Shown here piece after piece: positions 6,731-9,303 of a stretch of DNA of 9,303 bases. The stretch is from Promethearchaeia archaeon (lineage in GTDB: Archaea; Asgardarchaeota; Lokiarchaeia; Sigyniarchaeales; SOKP01): the NCBI GenBank assembly GCA_029856295.1, contig JAHQWS010000052.1, positions 1-9,303 of the forward strand, read 5' to 3'. The notes beneath the pieces were generated by a model. The model saw only the letters and a list, made by a program, of their open reading frames with translations, was not told the DNA's origin and did no database searches. The translations under genes were made by a program, and so were the position numbers. Position 1 is the first letter of the stretch, and every line of letters starts with the position of its first letter.

Positions 6731-6775
6731 AAAAGGAGATTGTAAATGTGGATTATCATTTCCGAAATACAGTAA
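6731..6775 (+). other. Orphan ribosome site with nine-codon stub
   Basis: AAAAGGAGAT (6731-6740) closely copies the AAAAGGAGAA before the leader ORF and is correctly spaced from an ATG at 6746. The frame encodes only MWIIISEIQ before TAA (6773-6775). It may be the start of a lost downstream gene, left from the cassette in which the helicase arrived, or a tiny peptide. No homology is recognised. Confidence 0.35.
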
Positions 6776-7132
6776 ATTAATGGAATGGAAAAAAATTTAA
6801 ATATTAAATTCGATCATTTAATATTCCTTTTACTATACTTCAATATTTACCTTTTTTTTTATTTTAATACTAAATCTATTGATTTCAATTTTAGTTCATT
6901 TGTAAAAGTATTTCCAATTTATTACAAAGTATTTTGATAATTTTTTTCGTCAAATTTTTTACTTTGCCAATATTTTTAATCATAAAATTTCGATAAAAAT
7001 CATTTTTAAACTTTATCATTTCGTTTCGAAATCAAATCATTTAAATTTTGAATTTCAAAAAAATAGATCTTTTGCGTCACAAATTGATCACATTTTAATA
7101 TTTGTTTTACTTTTTTTATCATAGGAATAGTA
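6776..7132. other. AT-rich intergenic region before metV
   Basis: No gene is visible on either strand. The first part contains the hairpin and T-run described separately. The rest is long A and T tracts with stops in all frames. The metV promoter is at its right end. Confidence 0.6.
6800..6860 (+). terminator. Hairpin plus T-run after the helicase unit
   Basis: AATATTAAAT (6800-6809) pairs perfectly with ATTTAATATT (6816-6825) around the six-base loop TCGATC. A nine-T run follows at 6852-6860. The stem has no G-C pairs, so it is weak, and the T-run is 26 bases away. It is the most plausible transcript end for the helicase unit. Confidence 0.35.
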
Positions 7133-7141
7133 CTTTTATAA
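7133..7141 (+). promoter_or_regulatory. TATA box for metVF
   Basis: CTTTTATAA fits the archaeal TATA element. Transcription would start about 25 bases downstream, near 7160-7165, leaving a leader of about 20-25 bases before the TTG at 7185, or nearly none before the ATG at 7168. Confidence 0.45.
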
Positions 7142-7184
7142 GAAAATTAAATACATAAATGTAAAGGATGGTGAAAATAAAAAA

Positions 7185-7850
7185 TTGGTCGTAATAACGA
7201 CGAAGAAGGAAGTCCCTGAAGTATTGGAAGCATTGAAAGACGTAAATAAGGTTGCTATTATATCCTGTGGGACATGTGCCGCATTATGCCAAACAGGCGG
7301 TACTGATGGTTTAAAATATTGGGCTGATATTTTAGAGGAAAAAGGGTATGATATTGTAATTGGAGCTGTAATAGAAGATGTCTGCGATAATCGGGTTATG
7401 AAAAAAGAGATAAGAAGGATGGCAGATGAAATAGCAGAAGCCGATGCGATTTTAACTGCAAGCTGTGGTCTTGGCGCTCAATCGATACTTACTGTTTTAA
7501 GTGATAAATATCCAACTAAGCTTGTAATTACCGCAAATGACACACAATTTATGGGTATGACGGAAAGAATAGGTCGCTTTTACATGCGATGTCAAGGTTG
7601 TGGTGATTGTCTCTTAAACGAAACGGGAGGTATATGTCCAATTGCAACTTGTGCTAAGGGGCTGATGAATGGTCCTTGTGGTGGGATGGTGGATGGAAAA
7701 TGCGAAGTCGGGAATTATGAAAATGATTGTGGTTGGGTTTTAATTTATGAACGCCTGAAAGCGTTAGGGAGATTAGATCTGTTTACAAAATTAAGAGAGC
7801 CAAGAGACTGGAGCGAATCTGGTCATCAAAGAGAGGTAGTTTTTAGGTAG
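7185..7850 (+). CDS. metV: MetV, iron-sulfur/zinc subunit of methylenetetrahydrofolate reductase
   Basis: This 221-residue protein is of the MTHFR C-terminal (MetV) family. In acetogens it pairs with MetF, binds iron-sulfur clusters and passes electrons to the flavin of MetF. Cysteines visible here are C28, C31 and C35 (SCGTCAALC), C67, C94 (SCGLGAQ), and the C-terminal group C136, C139, C142, C151, C156, C165, C173 and C182. The C-terminal group includes the family's CQGCGDCLL, NGPCGGM and DCGW segments. The length is normal. The TTG start has GGTGA at 7170-7174, ten bases upstream. An ATG at 7168 opens a frame of eight codons that would join metV if the A6 run at 7179-7184 had one more base, so the true start may lie there. 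The stop at 7848-7850 touches the ribosome site of metF, so the two genes form a tight operon. Confidence 0.9.
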   Translation: MVVITTKKEVPEVLEALKDVNKVAIISCGTCAALCQTGGTDGLKYWADILEEKGYDIVIGAVIEDVCDNRVMKKEIRRMADEIAEADAILTASCGLGAQSILTVLSDKYPTKLVITANDTQFMGMTERIGRFYMRCQGCGDCLLNETGGICPIATCAKGLMNGPCGGMVDGKCEVGNYENDCGWVLIYERLKALGRLDLFTKLREPRDWSESGHQREVVFR

Positions 7851-7857
7851 GAGGTGA
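7850..7857 (+). promoter_or_regulatory. Ribosome site of metF that decides its start
   Basis: GGAGGTGA is a complete match to the 16S anti-Shine-Dalgarno sequence and overlaps the last base of the metV stop. It lies eight bases before the ATG at 7866. The in-frame GTG at 7854 is part of this site and cannot be the start. Confidence 0.85.
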
Positions 7858-7865
7858 AAAAAAAA

Positions 7866-8783
7866 ATGGCATATTCAAAGTTAGGAGAAATGTTAGAAAA
7901 GGGTGAGTTCATACTCACGGGTGAACTTGAACCAGAAAAAACGTGTGATCTCTCACACACAATTCAAGAAGCAAAAGAGATGGCCCCTTATGTGGTAGCA
8001 GCTAATGTGACTGATAGTCCTTTAGGTATTGTTACAATTAATAGTTTAGCGGCATCAGCAATTATCCAACGAGAAACCGGTTTAGAAATTATTTGGCAGC
8101 AAACTGTAAGAGATGTCAATAAATTAGGTCTTGCAGGAATGATTATGGGGGCTCATGCTTTAGGGATTAGAAACGTGCTCTCGTTAACAGGAGACCATAC
8201 AAATCTGGGAGATGTTAAAGAATCCAAACCTGTTTTTGATCTTGACTCCGCAACATTAGTAAAACTCGTGCGTGAGATGGTCGATAAGAAATCCATTAAT
8301 GGTCACGAAATTGAATGTCCTCCAACTTTACATGTAGGTGCTGCTGCAAATCCAAATTCAAATCCAATGGAGGCTGAAGCTTTAAAGATCGGGAGAAAAG
8401 CAGAAGCTGGAGTCGAATTCATTCAAACCCAAGTGGTGTATGACTTAGATAAAACAATTGAATTTTTAAAAGCAATTAGGAAATATAATGTACCTATCTT
8501 GCTTGGATTATTTCCTATGAAGAGTTATGGGATTGCGAAAGGTTTTGATACGTTTGTTCCTGGTGTTGATGTTCCAAAGGATGTTCTTGCTAAATGGAAG
8601 CGAATAAAGACAGACATTACGGATAAAAAAGCTCAAAAAGAAGCGTATGATCAAGCAAATTACGAGTTCTTAAAACCTTTTATCACCGAGCTAAAGTCTA
8701 AGAAGCTATTAGATGGCGTTCACTGCATGGCAGTGCATTATCCCAGAATTTTCCCAAAATTAGTAGAAGTAATTAAAGGTTAA
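7866..8783 (+). CDS. metF: 5,10-methylenetetrahydrofolate reductase, MetF
   Basis: This 305-residue TIM-barrel flavoprotein reduces 5,10-methylene-tetrahydrofolate to 5-methyl-tetrahydrofolate, the last C1 reduction before methyl transfer to acetyl-CoA synthase. Visible family landmarks are ILTGELEPEK (residues 16-25, with E20 at the position of the catalytic Glu) and NVTD (47-50). LTGDH (107-111) carries the Asp that faces the flavin N1 side in known enzymes, and FIQTQVVYD and LLGLFPM are typical late barrel strands. The protein lacks any NADH-specific extension, and with MetV upstream it belongs to the MetVF type, whose electron donor is usually not plain NADH. In archaea, MetF-type enzymes have been proposed to replace the F420-dependent Mer, so the carrier could be tetrahydrofolate or tetrahydromethanopterin; the sequence does not tell. 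The start at ATG 7866 is set by the ribosome site at 7850-7857. A hairpin terminator follows. Confidence 0.92.
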   Translation: MAYSKLGEMLEKGEFILTGELEPEKTCDLSHTIQEAKEMAPYVVAANVTDSPLGIVTINSLAASAIIQRETGLEIIWQQTVRDVNKLGLAGMIMGAHALGIRNVLSLTGDHTNLGDVKESKPVFDLDSATLVKLVREMVDKKSINGHEIECPPTLHVGAAANPNSNPMEAEALKIGRKAEAGVEFIQTQVVYDLDKTIEFLKAIRKYNVPILLGLFPMKSYGIAKGFDTFVPGVDVPKDVLAKWKRIKTDITDKKAQKEAYDQANYEFLKPFITELKSKKLLDGVHCMAVHYPRIFPKLVEVIKG

Positions 8784-8787
8784 ATCG

Positions 8788-8822
8788 AAGAGAATAATGA
8801 TTTTTCACTTATTCTCTTTTTT
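8788..8822 (+). terminator. Hairpin terminator after metF
   Basis: AAGAGAATAA (8788-8797) pairs perfectly with TTATTCTCTT (8809-8818) around an 11-base loop, and the right arm runs straight into a T-run up to 8822. It starts five bases after the metF stop. It is the best intrinsic-type terminator in the window. Confidence 0.7.
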
Positions 8823-8953
8823 ATTTCTTATTTTATACTGATAACTCCACTCTTGCTGATTGTATTATTTTTTAGTAATAAATCGTGATTTCAAATTTTC
8901 GGGATTTTAATTTCTCATGAGGATTAAATCATCTTTTAAAACATTACTATAAA

Positions 8954-8963
8954 CTTTAAATAT
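8954..8963 (+). promoter_or_regulatory. TATA box of the flavoprotein reductase gene
   Basis: CTTTAAATAT matches the archaeal TATA consensus closely. Its centre is about 27 bases before the ATG at 8985, so the transcript should begin at or next to the start codon (leaderless). No ribosome site is present, which supports this. Confidence 0.55.
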
Positions 8964-8984
8964 GATTTAAATAAAATTGAATTT

Positions 8985-9303
8985 ATGGAATCATTTGATT
9001 TAGTGGTTATAGGGAGCGGAGCCGGGCTAAATATTTTAAATGTTGGCCTTAATATGGACCTTAAATGTGCGTTAATAGAAGACACAAAATTAGGCGGAAC
9101 ATGTTTGACCCGTGGGTGCATTCCATCTAAAGTACTTGTTCATCCAGCAGATCTAATTCGAGAAGCTCAACATGCTAAAAAGGTAGGAATTGATTTTAAT
9201 GTAGAGAAAATTGATTGGAGTTTAATGGACAAACGAATGTGGAGTCAGATTGATGAGAGTAAAATGATGGAGGAGGGTTTATCAAGTGTACCAAATCTTA
9301 AGC
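8985..9303 (+). CDS. FAD-dependent pyridine nucleotide disulfide oxidoreductase, 5' part
   Basis: The first 106 codons of a class I flavoprotein disulfide reductase (dihydrolipoamide dehydrogenase, mercuric or mycothione reductase family) are present; the gene runs off the window. The FAD-binding strand VVIGSGAG is at residues 7-14, and the redox-active disulfide C40-LTRG-C45 sits in GGTCLTRGCIPSK, diagnostic for the class. The third glycine of the GxGxxG dinucleotide motif is replaced by Leu15, as in mycothione-reductase-like members that have another residue there, rather than the usual lipoamide dehydrogenase GxGPxG. The substrate cannot be settled without the C-terminal half. The ATG start is supported by the motif position and by a TATA box placed for a leaderless message. 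It is separated from metF by a terminator and so is its own unit. Confidence 0.88.
   Translation, partial: MESFDLVVIGSGAGLNILNVGLNMDLKCALIEDTKLGGTCLTRGCIPSKVLVHPADLIREAQHAKKVGIDFNVEKIDWSLMDKRMWSQIDESKMMEEGLSSVPNLK

Noticed and set aside
7854..7865. GTG start for metF, giving four extra residues
   Set aside because: This GTG is inside the perfect GGAGGTGA ribosome site at 7850-7857; the ATG at 7866 has ideal spacing.
1..9303. CRISPR array, insertion sequence or integrase attachment site
   Set aside because: No regularly spaced direct repeats, transposase motif, terminal inverted repeats with target duplication or tRNA-end duplication were seen on either strand.

Overview
The window reads as a piece of an AT-rich archaeal chromosome, most likely from an Asgard (Lokiarchaeia-like) lineage. 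This is an inference from four things: TATA-like boxes about 25-30 bases before several genes (one start, at 8985, looks leaderless); TTG starts alongside GGTG/GGAGGTGA ribosome sites; T-runs after genes; and the gene content (cysteine-rich iron-sulfur paralogues, a MetV-MetF pair, a YwbE-like protein). No rRNA or marker gene is present to prove it. All intact genes lie on the plus strand, mostly as single units separated by very AT-rich spacers. The one clear operon is metV-metF.

Layout. 1-427 is an AT-rich spacer. 428-1522 and 1658-2788 are tandem paralogues of a cysteine-rich protein ending in a 2x[4Fe-4S] ferredoxin domain; the spacer between them holds a 14-base palindrome and a repeated half-site. 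After the second, on the minus strand, lies a broken ferredoxin-domain remnant (about 2753-2956), possibly a decayed third member. 3045-4535 encodes an unrecognised four-helix membrane protein with a large soluble C-terminal part. 4676-4879 encodes a small YwbE-family protein with a TTG start.

5172-6775 looks like an imported cassette. It holds a cold-shock domain fused to a DEAD-box RNA helicase whose signature motif is DEGD. Upstream is a 23-codon basic leader ORF ending one base before the helicase ATG. The leader's ribosome site and start codon lie inside a predicted two-stem hairpin, a plausible cis-regulatory element. The coding region is visibly richer in G+C than its neighbours, and it is followed by an orphan ribosome site and a nine-codon stub.

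After a gene-poor stretch come metV (7185-7850) and metF (7866-8783), encoding the two subunits of an iron-sulfur methylenetetrahydrofolate reductase of the methyl branch of the Wood-Ljungdahl pathway, closed by a hairpin terminator. The window ends inside a flavoprotein disulfide reductase gene (from 8985) with an apparently leaderless archaeal promoter.

Functionally, the iron-sulfur proteins, MetVF and the flavoprotein fit an anaerobe with C1/acetyl-CoA metabolism. The least explained parts are the leader-hairpin-helicase unit, the cysteine-rich paralogue family with its minus-strand fossil, and the membrane protein.
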